Below are positions 39,303 through 50,288 of a stretch of DNA of 64,000 nucleotides, piece by piece. Numbering within the stretch: position 1 is the first letter of the stretch; each line of letters opens with the position of its first letter. The notes under the pieces are model-generated. The model did no database searches and was not told the DNA's origin. It saw only the letters and a program-made list of their open reading frames with translations. Position numbers and translations under genes: made by a program. This DNA is from Pantoea alfalfae (GTDB lineage: Bacteria > Pseudomonadota > Gammaproteobacteria > Enterobacterales > Enterobacteriaceae): positions 1,178,001 through 1,242,000 of the forward strand of contig NZ_CP082292.1 of the NCBI RefSeq assembly GCF_019880205.1, written 5' to 3'.

Positions 39303-39331
39303 CGTCTTTGGGCCGATCCTCCCGGCCCCTA

Positions 39332-39880
39332 TCAGGGCAACTCAGGCGGTTGCCACTCCTCAATCTCAATTAAAACCAGCAGCGCGGCGTCACCGCCAAA
39401 CAGCTTCGGCGCCTGGTGAAAAGCCATCACCCACGGATGCTGGGCCAGCCACAGCGGCGTCTGCTGCTTCAGAATATGCTTTCCATGACCGGTCATAACG
39501 CTGGCGCAGAACAGATGTTCACGGCGGCAGGCGGCGATCAGTGCGCCCAGTTCCTGCTTGGCCTGCTGCTGCGTTAAGCCATGCAGATCGAGGAAAATCT
39601 CCGGCGTATAGTCGCCACGACGCAGTTTTTTCAGCTCAAAGTGGCTGACATCGGCACGCACGTAGCGGGTGGCTCCTTCGGTGGAGAGCAGCGGCTGGAA
39701 CTCATCCGAAAAGTAATGGCTGTTGTCCGCCTGCTCTGAAAGCAGTCGTTTTACCGGCAATACGCGGGTTTTAACCGGTAATTTATGCACGAAAGTATCT
39801 TGTTTCAACTGACGCGTGCCAGTCATTAACTGTCGAAACAGCGCCTGGTCATCCGGGCTTAAGGGTGTTTTTTTACTCAT
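39332..39880 (-). CDS. smrB: Ribosome rescue endonuclease SmrB
   Basis: The 182-residue protein has an N-terminal extension for ribosome binding and a C-terminal Smr domain with the DLHG motif (near residue 98) and TGHGKHIL (near 130). In E. coli it cleaves mRNA between collided ribosomes. It diverges from prmB as in E. coli. Confidence 0.95.
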   Translation of the reverse strand: MSKKTPLSPDDQALFRQLMTGTRQLKQDTFVHKLPVKTRVLPVKRLLSEQADNSHYFSDEFQPLLSTEGATRYVRADVSHFELKKLRRGDYTPEIFLDLHGLTQQQAKQELGALIAACRREHLFCASVMTGHGKHILKQQTPLWLAQHPWVMAFHQAPKLFGGDAALLVLIEIEEWQPPELP

Positions 39881-40039
39881 GACGGGTCAGTTATCTAAGA
39901 AAAGTCTGCTACACAGCATAGGCGATACCTTACCGATTAATGTCATTAAATGTCAGCTTTTTCACCTTGCTGCGCTGAATTCTCCCCGGCTTCATGGCAC
40001 ACTACTGGCCGATTTAGCAAAAGGCCTGCGGAGGGCTAC

Positions 40040-40972
40040 GTGGACAAAATTTTCGTCGATGAGGCAGTGAACGAACTGCACACTATCCAGGACATGCTGC
40101 GCTGGGCGGTAAGCCGCTTTTCCGCTGCCGGAATCTGGTACGGGCATGGCACAGACAATCCCTGGGACGAAGCCGTTCAACTGGTCCTGCCGTCACTCTG
40201 GCTGCCGCTGGATATTCCTGAAGATATGCGCAGTGCGCGTCTCACCGCGAGCGAACGTATTCTGATCGTTGAGCGCGTTATCCGTCGCGTTAACGAACGC
40301 ATTCCGGTTGCCTATCTGACCAATAAAGCGTGGTTCTGCGGGCACGAGTTCTTTGTCGATGAGCGCGTGCTGGTGCCGCGTTCACCGATTGGCGAACTGA
40401 TTGAAAACCGCTTTGCCGGTCTGGTGAGCACACCGCCGCGTCATATTCTGGATATGTGTACCGGCAGCGGCTGTATCGCGATTGCCTGTGCCTATGCTTT
40501 CCCGGAAGCCGAAGTGGATGCCGTGGATATCTCCACCGGTGCGCTGGCGGTAGCCGAACAGAACATTGAAGAACATGGACTCATCCACCAGGTGACGCCG
40601 ATTCGTGCTGACCTGTTCCGCGAACTGCCACAGCTGAAATATGATTTGATCGTCACCAATCCGCCGTACGTTGATGCGGAAGATATGGACGATCTGCCGA
40701 ACGAATATCGCCACGAACCAGAGCTTGGCCTGGCAGCAGGTAGCGATGGCCTGAAGCTGGTGCGCCGCATTCTGGCCTGCGCGCCCGACTATCTTAGCGA
40801 GCAGGGCGTACTGGTCTGCGAAGTGGGCAACAGCATGGTGCACATGATCGAGCAGTATCCCGACGTGCCCTTTACCTGGCTGGAATTCGACAACGGCGGT
40901 GATGGCGTCTTCACGCTGACGCGCCAGCAGATTGTCGACGCACAACACCATTTCTCTTTTTATAAAGACTAA
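40040..40972 (+). CDS. prmB: Ribosomal protein uL3 glutamine methyltransferase PrmB
   Basis: The 310-residue SAM methyltransferase has [14 protein letters not shown] (SAM loop near residue 138) and the glutamine-recognition motif NPPY (near 208). Its length equals E. coli PrmB. I use the GTG at 40040 because GGAGGG lies at the proper distance and the protein [10 protein letters not shown] matches; frames opening at 39950 lack homology there. It modifies a glutamine of uL3. Confidence 0.95.
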   Translation: MDKIFVDEAVNELHTIQDMLRWAVSRFSAAGIWYGHGTDNPWDEAVQLVLPSLWLPLDIPEDMRSARLTASERILIVERVIRRVNERIPVAYLTNKAWFCGHEFFVDERVLVPRSPIGELIENRFAGLVSTPPRHILDMCTGSGCIAIACAYAFPEAEVDAVDISTGALAVAEQNIEEHGLIHQVTPIRADLFRELPQLKYDLIVTNPPYVDAEDMDDLPNEYRHEPELGLAAGSDGLKLVRRILACAPDYLSEQGVLVCEVGNSMVHMIEQYPDVPFTWLEFDNGGDGVFTLTRQQIVDAQHHFSFYKD

Positions 40973-40977
40973 AAGTG

Positions 40978-40993
40978 GGGCGAAGCCTCGCCC
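40978..40993 (+). terminator. Weak hairpin between prmB and aroC
   Basis: GGGCGA pairs with TCGCCC around a four-base loop within the 45-bp gap. It may attenuate transcription or stabilise a processed end. Confidence 0.35.
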
Positions 40994-41017
40994 GCCGAAC
41001 TCTGACAAGGAAACAGC

Positions 41018-42103
41018 ATGGCCGGAAACAGCATCGGGCAATTTTTTCGAGTAACGACCTTTGGCGAGTCCCACGGTCTGGCACTGGGCTGTATCGTTGA
41101 CGGCGTGCCGCCAGGCATCCCGCTGACCGAAGCCGATATTCAGCATGACCTCGATCGCCGCCGTCCTGGCACTTCGCGCTATACCACGCAGCGCCGCGAG
41201 CCGGATCAGGTGAAAATTTTGTCCGGTGTCTTTGAGGGTGTGACCACCGGCACCTCGATCGGCCTGCTGATTGAGAACACCGATCAGCGCTCGCAGGATT
41301 ACGGTGCCATCAAAGATCTCTTCCGTCCGGGCCATGCTGATTACACCTACGAGCAGAAGTATGGTCAGCGCGACTATCGTGGCGGCGGCCGCTCATCGGC
41401 GCGTGAAACCGCGATGCGCGTGGCGGCCGGGGCGATTGCCAAGAAATATCTGCAGATGAAACACGGTGTCGTGGTACGTGGCTATCTGTCACAGATTGGT
41501 GATGTCGCCTGTGAGCTGAAAGACTGGAGCATCGTGGAGCAGAACCCGTTCTTCTGTCCGGATGCCGATAAGCTCGAGGCGCTGGATGAACTGATGCGCG
41601 GCCTGAAAAAAGAGGGCGACTCCATCGGTGCTAAAGTTACAGTGATGGCAGATAACGTGCCGCCAGGCCTGGGCGAGCCGGTCTTTGACCGACTGGACGC
41701 CGATCTGGCGCACGCGCTGATGAGTATCAATGCGGTGAAAGGCGTCGAAATTGGCGACGGCTTTGCGGTGGTTAACCAGCGCGGCAGTCAGCATCGTGAT
41801 GAGATCCGCCACGACGGTTTTCAGAGCAATCACGCCGGCGGCATTCTGGGTGGTATCAGCAGCGGCCAGACCATCAGTGCCAATCTGGCGATGAAACCGA
41901 CCTCCAGCATCACCGTGCCAGGTAAAACCATTACCCGCAACGGCGAAGAGGTGGAGATGATCACCAAAGGCCGTCACGATCCCTGCGTCGGGATCCGCGC
42001 GGTGCCGATCGCCGAGGCGATGATGGCGATCGTCCTGATGGATCATCTGCTGCGCCAGCGGGCGCAGAATGGTGACGTCAACAGCTCTGTACCGCGCTGG
42101 TGA
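41018..42103 (+). CDS. aroC: Chorismate synthase AroC
   Basis: The 361-residue enzyme makes chorismate from EPSP using reduced FMN, the last shared step of aromatic synthesis. Signatures are [18 protein letters not shown] (near residue 13), [11 protein letters not shown] (near 125) and [12 protein letters not shown] (near 320). Its length equals the E. coli enzyme. Confidence 0.97.
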   Translation: MAGNSIGQFFRVTTFGESHGLALGCIVDGVPPGIPLTEADIQHDLDRRRPGTSRYTTQRREPDQVKILSGVFEGVTTGTSIGLLIENTDQRSQDYGAIKDLFRPGHADYTYEQKYGQRDYRGGGRSSARETAMRVAAGAIAKKYLQMKHGVVVRGYLSQIGDVACELKDWSIVEQNPFFCPDADKLEALDELMRGLKKEGDSIGAKVTVMADNVPPGLGEPVFDRLDADLAHALMSINAVKGVEIGDGFAVVNQRGSQHRDEIRHDGFQSNHAGGILGGISSGQTISANLAMKPTSSITVPGKTITRNGEEVEMITKGRHDPCVGIRAVPIAEAMMAIVLMDHLLRQRAQNGDVNSSVPRW

Positions 42104-42107
42104 TGGC

Positions 42108-42932
42108 ATGAAGGCGCTCCTGCTTACTCTTAATGCGCTGCTGATCAGCGCCTCCAGCCTGGCCGCAACGCCGTGGCAACAGATTCAGCAGCCGATCAGC
42201 GGCGCACCGCAGTCAATTGGTGGCTTTGCCAACGGCTGTATCGTCGGCGCGCAGGCACTGCCGCTCAATTCACCGCACTATCAGGTGATGCGTCAGGATC
42301 AGCGGCGCTATTTTGGCCATCCCGATCTGATTCAGTTTATTCAGCGGCTCAGCACCCAGGTGCATAACCTGCAACTGGGCAACGTGCTGATTGGCGACAT
42401 GGGCATGGCGGCTGGCGGGCGCTTCAGCAGCGGTCACGCCAGTCACCAGACCGGCCTGGATGTGGATATCTGGCTGCAACTGCCAAAAACACGCTGGAGC
42501 GCGCAGCAACTGCTGAAGCCGCAGCCGCTGGATTTGGTTGGGCCGGGCGATAAGAATGTCATTGCGCGCCACTGGCAGCCGGAAATCGACAGCCTGATTA
42601 AACTGGCCGCAAAAGACGATGATGTTACACGGATCTTCGTCAATCCGGCGATTAAAAAGCAGCTTTGTGCGGATGCAGGTAACGATCGCGACTGGCTGAG
42701 AAAAGTGCGCCCGTGGTTCGCGCATCGTGCTCATATGCATGTGCGACTGCGCTGCCCTGCGGGCAGTATCGGCTGTGAAGATCAGCCCGCACCGCCTCCG
42801 GGCGATGGCTGTGGCGCAGAGCTGCAGAGCTGGTTCCTGCCGAAACAGCCGGGTTCTGGCGCGCCCGTGAAACGTGAGCCGCCGCCGTTACCGCCTGCCT
42901 GTCAGGCCCTGCTGGATAAACATTTACTGTAA
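42108..42932 (+). CDS. mepA: Penicillin-insensitive murein endopeptidase MepA
   Basis: The 274-residue periplasmic LAS-family metallopeptidase has a signal peptide (ending SLAA) and zinc ligands in [16 protein letters not shown] (near residue 112) and AHMHVRLRC (near 208). Six or more cysteines form disulphides in the C-terminal half. It starts four bases after the aroC stop; an overlapping frame at 42069 has no homology. Confidence 0.95.
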   Translation: MKALLLTLNALLISASSLAATPWQQIQQPISGAPQSIGGFANGCIVGAQALPLNSPHYQVMRQDQRRYFGHPDLIQFIQRLSTQVHNLQLGNVLIGDMGMAAGGRFSSGHASHQTGLDVDIWLQLPKTRWSAQQLLKPQPLDLVGPGDKNVIARHWQPEIDSLIKLAAKDDDVTRIFVNPAIKKQLCADAGNDRDWLRKVRPWFAHRAHMHVRLRCPAGSIGCEDQPAPPPGDGCGAELQSWFLPKQPGSGAPVKREPPPLPPACQALLDKHLL

Positions 42933-42940
42933 GGGATTCC

Positions 42941-43744
42941 ATGGAGTGGTTTGTTGTCAGCCCGCTGCTGGTCGGGCTGCTGTTTTTAATCGCCATGCTC
43001 GCCGGTTTCATTGACTCTATCGCCGGTGGCGGGGGGTTACTGACGGTGCCTTCACTGCTGGCGGCGGGCCTCTCTCCGGCGCAGGCGCTGGCGACCAATA
43101 AACTGCAATCGGTCGGCGGCTCGTTCTCCGCCAGTCTCTATTTTGTCCGGCGTGGAGCGGTCAATCTGAATGAGCAGTGGCTGAACATCGCCATGACGCT
43201 GTTGGGATCCATTCTGGGCGCGATACTGATTCAGCGACTGCAGGCTGATTTTCTGCGTCAGATGCTGCCGCTGTTTTTGATCGCGATTGGCCTGTGGTTC
43301 CTGCTGATGCCAAAGCTCGGTGAAGTGGATCAGGCACGCCGCCTGCATGGTCTGCCTTATGCGCTGGTGGGCGGCGGGGCAGTGGGCTTCTACGACGGAT
43401 TTTTCGGGCCAGGCGCAGGCTCGTTTTATGCGCTGGCTTTCGTTACCCTCTGCGGCTACAACCTGGCCAAAGCGACCGCCCATGCCAAGGTGCTGAATTT
43501 CACCTCAAACATGGGCAGCCTGCTGTTCTTTATGTTCGGCGGCAAAGTGGTGTGGGGAACCGGTCTGATCATGATGCTCGGTGCCTTCTGCGGCGCGCGT
43601 CTGGGCGCACGACTGGTGCTGAGCCGCGGACAGAAATTGATCCGCCCGATGGTGGTGATTGTCTCTGCCGTCATGAGCATTAAATTACTGTGGGACAGCC
43701 ACGGCAGCGACGTTGTGGCCTGGCTTACCACGCTGCATTCGTAA
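42941..43744 (+). CDS. yfcA: TauE/SafE family transporter YfcA
   Basis: The 267-residue protein has about eight spans and the family motifs GFIDSIAGGGGLLTVP (near residue 23), ATNKLQS and GFYDGFFGPGAGSF (near 150). The family exports sulfoacetate or related anions, but YfcA's substrate is unknown. The order mepA-yfcA-epmC-yfcL is conserved. Confidence 0.94.
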   Translation: MEWFVVSPLLVGLLFLIAMLAGFIDSIAGGGGLLTVPSLLAAGLSPAQALATNKLQSVGGSFSASLYFVRRGAVNLNEQWLNIAMTLLGSILGAILIQRLQADFLRQMLPLFLIAIGLWFLLMPKLGEVDQARRLHGLPYALVGGGAVGFYDGFFGPGAGSFYALAFVTLCGYNLAKATAHAKVLNFTSNMGSLLFFMFGGKVVWGTGLIMMLGAFCGARLGARLVLSRGQKLIRPMVVIVSAVMSIKLLWDSHGSDVVAWLTTLHS

Positions 43745-43763
43745 CCTGAAACGCGATACCGTC

Positions 43764-44309
43764 ATGAACCCGACCCATCATTATGAACAGCTGATCACGC
43801 TGTTTGATCGCTGCTTCAGCGATGAATTTCAGACCCGTCTAATTAAAGGCGACGATGAACCGATCTATCTTCCTGCTGATACGGAGTCGCCGTGGAACCG
43901 TGTGGTGTTTGCCCACGGCTTTTACGCCAGCGCTCTGCATGAGATCTCGCACTGGTGCATTGCCGGTGAAGCACGCCGCAAACTGGTCGATTTTGGCTAC
44001 TGGTACTGCCCGGATGGCCGAGACGCGCTGACCCAGAGTCAGTTTGAAGCGGTTGAAGTGAAGCCGCAGGCGCTGGAGTGGATGTTTTGTATGGCGGCAG
44101 GCTGTCCCTTCAACGTGAGTTGTGACAATCTCGACGGAGATTGTGAGCCGGATCGCATTGCGTTCCAGCGTAAAGTGCATGCTCAGGTCATGAGCTATCT
44201 GACGTCGGGCATTCCCGACCGTCCCGCGCGTTTTATTACCGCTCTGGCGAAATTTTATGGCAGGCCTTCGCTCACCGCGTCGCAGTTTCCCTGGCCGGAC
44301 GATCTGTGA
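43764..44309 (+). CDS. epmC: EF-P hydroxylase EpmC
   Basis: The 181-residue protein hydroxylates the lysylated lysine of elongation factor P. The metal site HEISHWC is near residue 55 with a downstream glutamate/histidine pattern as in E. coli EpmC (formerly YfcM). I use ATG 43764, which matches the family start. Confidence 0.94.
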   Translation: MNPTHHYEQLITLFDRCFSDEFQTRLIKGDDEPIYLPADTESPWNRVVFAHGFYASALHEISHWCIAGEARRKLVDFGYWYCPDGRDALTQSQFEAVEVKPQALEWMFCMAAGCPFNVSCDNLDGDCEPDRIAFQRKVHAQVMSYLTSGIPDRPARFITALAKFYGRPSLTASQFPWPDDL

Positions 44310-44341
44310 TGCAGGAAGGTATTATTAATAGAGGAATTGAG

Positions 44342-44626
44342 ATGATCGCAGAATTTGAAGCGCGTATTCTGGCCCTGATTGACGACATGGTCGAGCATGC
44401 CAGCGATGATGAGCTGTTCGCCAGCGGTTATCTGCGCGGGCATCTGACACTGGCTGTGGCCGAAGTGGAGCAACTGGGCGAACATACGCCAGAAGCGCTG
44501 CAGATTCAGGTCTCCCGCAGTCTGCAAAATGCTATCGCTGCCGGAGAACTCTCACCGCGCGACCAGGCATTAGTGGTCGGAATGTGGGACAACCTGTTTG
44601 TTCAGGCACGCCAGCTCTCCGCATAA
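44342..44626 (+). CDS. yfcL: YfcL family protein
   Basis: The 94-residue, mostly helical protein matches E. coli YfcL nearly residue for residue over [20 protein letters not shown] in two halves and [19 protein letters not shown] fixes the start at 44342; an in-frame ATG at 44306 overlaps epmC. Function unknown. Confidence 0.92.
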   Translation: MIAEFEARILALIDDMVEHASDDELFASGYLRGHLTLAVAEVEQLGEHTPEALQIQVSRSLQNAIAAGELSPRDQALVVGMWDNLFVQARQLSA

Positions 44627-44632
44627 CGTTGC

Positions 44633-44650
44633 AGGGCGGCGTGCCGCCCT
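44633..44650. terminator. Hairpin between converging yfcL and mnmC
   Basis: AGGGCGGC and GCCGCCCT pair with only two bases between them. It likely serves both genes. Confidence 0.55.
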
Positions 44651-44659
44651 CAGCATCGG

Positions 44660-46666
44660 CTAAACTGCTTTTCCCTTCAGTAATTTTCTCACCCAGTAGC
44701 GATTCGGATTAAGCGCTGCCAGTGTACTCACGTCCAGCGGCTGCGGTTCGCCCGTCAGCTGAGCTGCCAGTACTTCGGCTGCCAGCGGTGCACTGCACAG
44801 GCCGCGCGATCCCAGCGCACCAAACAGGTACAGGCCCGCCAGATCGGGCGCATCAGCGATATCGTGACTTGCGGCCAGCTGCGCCGGTAAATCAGCGTAC
44901 TGCACCAACGTAGCGTCATAATCCGGCGCACCGCCCACCATCGGCAGGTGATCCCGCGTGGCGCAGCGCACACCCATTCTCGCCTCGCCGTCACTGACAT
45001 CCACGCTCTCTGCCCAGCGACGGTCAGGCAGGCAATCCAGTAGTCGGCTGCGGTTCTCCTGCTGATCCTCTTCCCGGTAATCTATTGCGGTTTCGCCACG
45101 ATGATAGCTGGCACCGATACAGTGGGTGCCAAACTGCGGGCTGACGGGCGTCAGGTAGCCGTCGTAACAGAGCACGGTCTGCAGCGCGTCGAGACCTGGG
45201 GTTGAAGGAACATGGCTCACCTGACCGGCCACCGGATAGGTCGGCAGCGGGGCGCTTTGCGCAACGTCGGCAATCGCATGGCCGTTAGCCAGCACCACTG
45301 TCGGATGACGGACCGCGGGGCGATCGCTGAACGTCAGCGTCCAGTGATCATCATCCCGTGAAAGGCTGCTCACCCGGTGTAGCCAGTGAATGCGCAATCC
45401 CTGGGTTTCACCATAAGCCAGCATCGCGGTGGTCAGTTCGGCCGGTGAGAGCCAGCCACCTTCCGGGTAGAAAATGCCGCTGCAGCCATGATCAACATTT
45501 GCCAGTGTCTCCGCCTCTGCGACATCCACGCCACGAGCGATGGATTCAGGCAGGCCCATCGCCAGCATCTGATCAATCTTCTTACGACTTTTCTCATCCC
45601 AGCCGAGCTGCAGCACACCGCTCCAGTGATGCTCATAGTGGACGGTTAACTGATCGTAGAGCCGCCGGGCGAAGCTGAAGGCCGCCGGGAAAAAGGTGGC
45701 GAGCGCCGGGTCGTGCTGGTTGAGCAGCGGATAGAGCGCGCCCTGACGATTACCGGACGCGCCCAGCGCGGGTGCTTCGTCGGCACAGTAAAGGGTGACC
45801 TGCCAGCCGCGACGCAGCAGCGCCAGCGCTAAGGTGGCACTGGCGACGCCGCCGCCAATCAGGGCAACATCACGCTGCTCCGCAGATTGACGATGATACC
45901 AGGGCTGCGGACTGGGTAACGGAGGCGCATCCTGCAACGGCCCGCACAGCATTTCGCGCTTGGGACCAAATCCTTTGCGGCGGATAACGTCAAAGCCTGC
46001 CTGCTGCAGGCCGCGCCGGACAATACCTGCGGCGGTAAAGGTCGCGAAGGTCCCTTGTGGACGCGCCAGTTTTGCCATCATGCTGAACAGTTCCGGCGTC
46101 CACATATCCGGGTTCTTCGACGGCGCGAAACCATCCAGGAACCAGGCATCCACCTGACGATGCAGGCTCTCATCCAGCTCTTCCATCAGCTGGTTGATAT
46201 CGCCCAGCCAGAGATCGAGCGTGATCCGTCCCCCGTCAAACAGCAAACGCTGGCAGCCGGGCAGGGCCGCAGGCCACTGCGCCTGCAGCGTTTCGGCCCA
46301 GGGAGCCAGTTCCGGCCAGTGCTGCTGCGCAGCAGCCAGGTCTTCACGGGTTAACGGAAATTTCTCAAAGCTGATGAAATGCAGACGTTTTAAAGTGGCA
46401 TCGGGCTGTTCACGCTGAAACGTATCGAACGCCTGCCACAGCGTCAGAAAGTTGAGGCCGGTACCAAAACCGCTTTCCGCCACGATCAGCAGATCGCGCG
46501 GATGCTCTGCAAAACGATCGGGAAAACCGTTGCCGCCAAGGAAGACATAACGTGTCTCTTCCAGACCATTGTCATTAGAGAAATAGACGTCGCCAAACGC
46601 TCGGGAAACAGGTGTACCCTGTTCATTCCAGTTTAGCTGTGCATGTTCAACCGGGGTTAGTTTCAC
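44660..46666 (-). CDS. mnmC: Bifunctional tRNA mnm5s2U biosynthesis enzyme MnmC
   Basis: The 668-residue enzyme finishes the wobble-uridine modification of tRNA. The N-terminal SAM methyltransferase (about residues 1-240) has [14 protein letters not shown]. The C-terminal FAD oxidase (about 265-660) has [18 protein letters not shown] and [17 protein letters not shown] use the GTG at 46666, which gives the E. coli length; longer frames run into the fabB promoter. Confidence 0.95.
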   Translation of the reverse strand: MKLTPVEHAQLNWNEQGTPVSRAFGDVYFSNDNGLEETRYVFLGGNGFPDRFAEHPRDLLIVAESGFGTGLNFLTLWQAFDTFQREQPDATLKRLHFISFEKFPLTREDLAAAQQHWPELAPWAETLQAQWPAALPGCQRLLFDGGRITLDLWLGDINQLMEELDESLHRQVDAWFLDGFAPSKNPDMWTPELFSMMAKLARPQGTFATFTAAGIVRRGLQQAGFDVIRRKGFGPKREMLCGPLQDAPPLPSPQPWYHRQSAEQRDVALIGGGVASATLALALLRRGWQVTLYCADEAPALGASGNRQGALYPLLNQHDPALATFFPAAFSFARRLYDQLTVHYEHHWSGVLQLGWDEKSRKKIDQMLAMGLPESIARGVDVAEAETLANVDHGCSGIFYPEGGWLSPAELTTAMLAYGETQGLRIHWLHRVSSLSRDDDHWTLTFSDRPAVRHPTVVLANGHAIADVAQSAPLPTYPVAGQVSHVPSTPGLDALQTVLCYDGYLTPVSPQFGTHCIGASYHRGETAIDYREEDQQENRSRLLDCLPDRRWAESVDVSDGEARMGVRCATRDHLPMVGGAPDYDATLVQYADLPAQLAASHDIADAPDLAGLYLFGALGSRGLCSAPLAAEVLAAQLTGEPQPLDVSTLAALNPNRYWVRKLLKGKAV

Positions 46667-46742
46667 GGTAAAGGCTCGTTTTTCAGGCAGTGGCGCGATT
46701 CTAACGACCCACGTGACATGACGCAAATTTACAAAAGGAAAT

Positions 46743-46759
46743 AGCTGATCGGACTTGTT
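46743..46759 (+). promoter_or_regulatory. FadR-like activator site of fabB
   Basis: AGCTGATCGGACTTGTT matches the FadR consensus AACTGGTCNGACNNGTT at 12 of 14 informative positions. It sits directly before the FabR palindrome, as upstream of E. coli fabB, where FadR activates. Confidence 0.7.
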
Positions 46760-46761
46760 CG

Positions 46762-46777
46762 GCGTACAAGTGTACGC
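46762..46777 (+). promoter_or_regulatory. FabR operator of fabB
   Basis: GCGTACAAGTGTACGC is a 7-2-7 palindrome of the type bound by FabR, the repressor of unsaturated fatty acid genes. It starts three bases after the FadR-like site. Confidence 0.75.
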
Positions 46778-46820
46778 TAGAGTGCATGCCAATTAAGAAG
46801 AAGTGGATGAGGAAGATTGA

Positions 46821-48041
46821 ATGAAACGTGCTGTGATTACTGGCTTAGGGATCGTTTCCAGTATTGGTAATAACCAGCAAGAGGTGCTGTCATCTCTGCG
46901 TGAAGGACGCTCTGGCATCACCTTTTCTGAAGAGATGAAAGATTCCGGCATGCGTAGTCACGTCTGGGGTAACGTTAAATTAGATACCACCGGCCTCATC
47001 GATCGCAAAGTTGTGCGTTTTATGAGTGATGCGTCCATCTATGCTTATCTTTCCATGGAAGAAGCGATTAAAGATTCCGGCCTCACCACTGAAATGTATC
47101 AGAGTAACCCACGTGTGGGTCTGATTGCGGGTTCAGGCGGCGGTTCTCCACGCTTCCAGGTATTTGGTGCGGATGCTATGCGCAGCCCACGCGGCCTGAA
47201 AGCGGTTGGCCCCTATGTGGTCACTAAAGCGATGGCCTCTGGCGTTTCTGCCTGCCTCGCCACGCCATTCAAAATTCATGGCGTAAACTACTCGATTAGC
47301 TCTGCCTGTGCCACCTCAGCGCACTGTATCGGTAATGCCGTTGAGCAGATTCAGCTCGGCAAACAGGATATCGTTTTTGCGGGTGGCGGCGAAGAGCTGT
47401 GCTGGGAAATGGCCTGTGAGTTCGATGCCATGGGCGCGCTCTCTACCCGTTACAACGACACGCCAGAGAAAGCGTCACGTACTTATGACAATGAGCGCGA
47501 CGGCTTTGTTATCGCCGGTGGCGGCGGCATGGTGGTGGTGGAAGAGCTGGAGCATGCGCTGGCTCGCGGAGCACACATCTATGCCGAAATCGTCGGTTAC
47601 GGTGCGACGTCAGACGGTGCAGACATGGTTGCACCATCAGGTGAAGGCGCAGTGCGCTGCATGAAGATGGCGATGAACGGTGTCGATACACCAATCGACT
47701 ATCTGAACAGCCACGGAACCTCTACTCCGGTGGGTGATGTGAAAGAGCTGGGTGCGATTCGTGAAGTGTTTGGCGATAACACGCCTTACATCTCAGCGAC
47801 CAAAGCAATGACCGGCCACTCACTGGGTGCGGCGGGCGTGCAGGAAGCGATTTACTCGCTGCTGATGCTGGAACATGGTTTTATTGCGCCAAGCATCAAC
47901 ATCACCTCGCTGGACGCCGCTGCAACCGGTATGAACATCGTCACTGCGCCGATGGAAAAAGAGCTGACCACCGTGATGTCTAACAGCTTTGGTTTCGGCG
48001 GCACCAACGCCACCCTGACCATGCGTAAATATCAGGCGTAA
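46821..48041 (+). CDS. fabB: Beta-ketoacyl-ACP synthase I FabB
   Basis: The 406-residue condensing enzyme elongates acyl chains and is needed for unsaturated fatty acids. The Cys-His-His triad is visible in [10 protein letters not shown] (near residue 163), LNSHGTSTP (near 298) and [11 protein letters not shown] (near 333). Length equals E. coli FabB. Confidence 0.97.
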   Translation: MKRAVITGLGIVSSIGNNQQEVLSSLREGRSGITFSEEMKDSGMRSHVWGNVKLDTTGLIDRKVVRFMSDASIYAYLSMEEAIKDSGLTTEMYQSNPRVGLIAGSGGGSPRFQVFGADAMRSPRGLKAVGPYVVTKAMASGVSACLATPFKIHGVNYSISSACATSAHCIGNAVEQIQLGKQDIVFAGGGEELCWEMACEFDAMGALSTRYNDTPEKASRTYDNERDGFVIAGGGGMVVVEELEHALARGAHIYAEIVGYGATSDGADMVAPSGEGAVRCMKMAMNGVDTPIDYLNSHGTSTPVGDVKELGAIREVFGDNTPYISATKAMTGHSLGAAGVQEAIYSLLMLEHGFIAPSINITSLDAAATGMNIVTAPMEKELTTVMSNSFGFGGTNATLTMRKYQA

Positions 48042-48060
48042 TCATTACGTCAGTACGCTG

Positions 48061-48086
48061 AAGGGCCGGCTTGCCGGCCCTTTTTG
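48061..48086 (+). terminator. Intrinsic terminator of fabB
   Basis: AAGGGCCGGC and GCCGGCCCTT pair around TT and run into a T-tract. It begins 20 bases after the stop. Confidence 0.88.
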
Positions 48087-48331
48087 TTTTTGGTGAACAT
48101 GCTTCGCTGCAACGCATTGTATGCTCAGGGAACACGGGCAGATCGGAAAGACGCTAAAGCCAATCCCTGGCCGCTCGGCCCGCGCCGTCCATGGCGCGGG
48201 ACGTTTTCCTCCTCTGCCCCTATTCCCTGCGCGTTGTGCTACTGTGTTGCGGTAAGATACATCCTGAATGGGGTTGGTCAGTCGTCTGACGTTTTACAGC
48301 CCATCCGCGTTACCTCGTTCAACCCTCCGTT
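48087..48331. other. Gap after fabB with a strong hairpin
   Basis: I see no gene I can support in this 245-bp stretch; the E. coli MFS gene yfcJ found here is absent. CCCGCGCC (48179-48186) pairs with GGCGCGGG (48193-48200) around a six-base loop. Confidence 0.4.
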
Positions 48332-49756
48332 TTAGCCCTCCCGCTGCAGCAGCCGCAGCAATGTATTGCATCCTGCCACAATCTCGTCAGGCGTCAGTGC
48401 GGCAAAGCCCAGCATCCAGCCTTGCTGAGACGAAGGCCCGGCATAGAGTGGGCTCAGACGCGGCAGCAGCAAACCCTGTTGAGCCGCCAGTGCGCTTAAT
48501 CGCGCTTCATCCTGTTGCAGTCTGACCGTTACCTGTAATCCGCCGCTGCTGACAATCGGCGTGATCCAGGGCGAGAGCCGCTGAGCAATCTGCTCGAGTA
48601 ACCGATCGCGACGGCTGCGATAGAGTTGACGCATCAGCCGCAGATGGCTGGCGAAATGTCCCTGCTGCAGGAAGGCAGCGGTGACAGCCTGCGGTAGCAG
48701 GGCGCTATGCCCATCAAGCACGCTGCGTGCCTGACCAATAGGCGTAATCAGCGCGGGCGGCACGACCATCCACGCCAGGCGCAGAGAGGGAAACAGCGAT
48801 TTCGAAAAGGTGCCCAGCGTGATCACCCGCTGATGGCGATCCAGTCCCTGCAGTGCCGGAACAGGGCGATCATCATAATGAAACTCACTATCGTAATCAT
48901 CTTCGATTAACCAGCATTGGTTGCGCTGCGCCCAGTCGAGCCACGCCAGACGCCGCGACAGGCTGAGCGTGACGCCGGTTGGATAATGATGCGAGGGTGT
49001 CAGATACATCAGCTTCGCACTGCCGCTGGCGGGGATAGCACCTTCGGCATCGACCTCAATGCCGCGCACCTGTGCGCCTGTGGCCCTGAAGGCGTTGCGC
49101 GCGCCAGGATAGCCAGGCTCCTCCATCCACACCGCATCACCGGGATCGACGAACATCATCGCCAGTAACTGCAGCGCCTGCTGTGAACTTGTCAGAATGA
49201 TCACCTGCTCTGGCTGGCACGCTACGCCTCGTGAGAGCGCCAGATAATCAGCGAGTGCGCTGCGTAACGGCAGGTAGCCGCAGGGATCGCCATATCCCAT
49301 TGCCGCGCTGCCCAGGGAACGCTGTACGCTGCTGCTCAGGCGTCGCCAGGTGTTGTGGGGAAAAGCGCGTAACTCCGGTGAACCGGCGGCGAATGCGTGC
49401 GGAAAAGGGGGATCCTGACAGCCACCGGTTGCCAGAACCTGCTGGCCCCGCGCCGAGAAGCGGACGGGCTGAGGCCGGGCAGGTAATGATGATGAATAGG
49501 AGGGGATGATGATGGCAACAAAAGTACCGCGACCGGTCTCGCGTCGCAGATAGCCTTCACTTTCCAGCTGTCCGTAGGCCGCTTCCACCGTCACACGTGA
49601 CAGACGCAGATCCTGCGCCAGCTGCCGGCTGGAGGGTAACTGCTGACCGGCGTGCAGATGATGCCGGTTGATCGCCAGTCGCAGGGTAGAGCAGAGCCGC
49701 TCACGCACGCCGCCACTGGCCTGGTGCTGGAAAAATTGTAACCACGGTGAAGGCAT
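48332..49756 (-). CDS. MocR/PdxR family regulator (GntR-aminotransferase fusion)
   Basis: The 474-residue protein has an N-terminal GntR winged helix (about residues 10-78, LAQDLRLSRVTVEAAYGQLE) fused to a class I aminotransferase-like domain (about 105-470). The PLP lysine region TLGTFSKSLFPSLRLAW is present near residue 315. Such regulators sense PLP or amines and usually control a neighbouring divergent gene, here the rhodanese. It may correspond to PdxR, but no pdxST lies nearby, so the target is uncertain. Confidence 0.9.
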   Translation of the reverse strand: MPSPWLQFFQHQASGGVRERLCSTLRLAINRHHLHAGQQLPSSRQLAQDLRLSRVTVEAAYGQLESEGYLRRETGRGTFVAIIIPSYSSSLPARPQPVRFSARGQQVLATGGCQDPPFPHAFAAGSPELRAFPHNTWRRLSSSVQRSLGSAAMGYGDPCGYLPLRSALADYLALSRGVACQPEQVIILTSSQQALQLLAMMFVDPGDAVWMEEPGYPGARNAFRATGAQVRGIEVDAEGAIPASGSAKLMYLTPSHHYPTGVTLSLSRRLAWLDWAQRNQCWLIEDDYDSEFHYDDRPVPALQGLDRHQRVITLGTFSKSLFPSLRLAWMVVPPALITPIGQARSVLDGHSALLPQAVTAAFLQQGHFASHLRLMRQLYRSRRDRLLEQIAQRLSPWITPIVSSGGLQVTVRLQQDEARLSALAAQQGLLLPRLSPLYAGPSSQQGWMLGFAALTPDEIVAGCNTLLRLLQREG

Positions 49757-49843
49757 ATGGGTCTTAACCCTGCTGGATAATGGGTATCAGTAAGCAGTCC
49801 ACTTTGCCGTAAACTGCAGCTTCATCACAACAGGAGAATCGCT

Positions 49844-50287
49844 ATGTCATCGGTTTTACAGATTCCGGCCGCCACGCCGCAGCAAAGCCTCGACTATCTG
49901 CAGGCCAAACTCGCTTATTACACCGACGCCTGGGATCTGGCGGAAGATCTGGCCCGTCAGGCACCAGAAATTGTGGTGATCGATGCCCGTGCGCCGGAGG
50001 CTTATCGCGCCGGTCATATCTGCGGCGCGATAAATTTTCCGCATCGCGGGATGGATGCCAGCACGACGGCGCGGCTTGACCGCAGCAAAGTGTATGTCAC
50101 CTATTGTGACGGTATTGGCTGTAACGGCTCGACGAAAGCGGCATGGAAACTGGCATCGCTGGGATTTCAGGTGAAGGAGTTAATTGGCGGGCTGGATTTC
50201 TGGAAACGTGACGGTCATCCGCTGACCTGGGGTGATGCAGCGGGCGAATGGCCTGCCGCCGCGCCCATAGCATCCTGCGGCTGCTGA
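49844..50287 (+). CDS. Rhodanese-like domain protein
   Basis: The 147-residue protein is a single rhodanese domain: IVVIDARAPEAYRAGHICGAINFP (conserved in two parts), and the active-site loop YCDGIGCNGST, where the first cysteine is the likely sulfur carrier. The C-terminus ends SCGC, adding two cysteines. It diverges from a MocR regulator gene, which may control it. Confidence 0.9.
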   Translation: MSSVLQIPAATPQQSLDYLQAKLAYYTDAWDLAEDLARQAPEIVVIDARAPEAYRAGHICGAINFPHRGMDASTTARLDRSKVYVTYCDGIGCNGSTKAAWKLASLGFQVKELIGGLDFWKRDGHPLTWGDAAGEWPAAAPIASCGC

Positions 50288-50288
50288 C

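Noticed and set aside
40382-41335. 317-codon open frame on the - strand
   Set aside because: It spans prmB, the gap and aroC in antisense; both real genes are unmistakable.
48084-48335. 83-codon open frame after fabB
   Set aside because: It begins inside the fabB terminator region, has unusual Pro/Arg/Cys composition, and no ribosome site or known relative.
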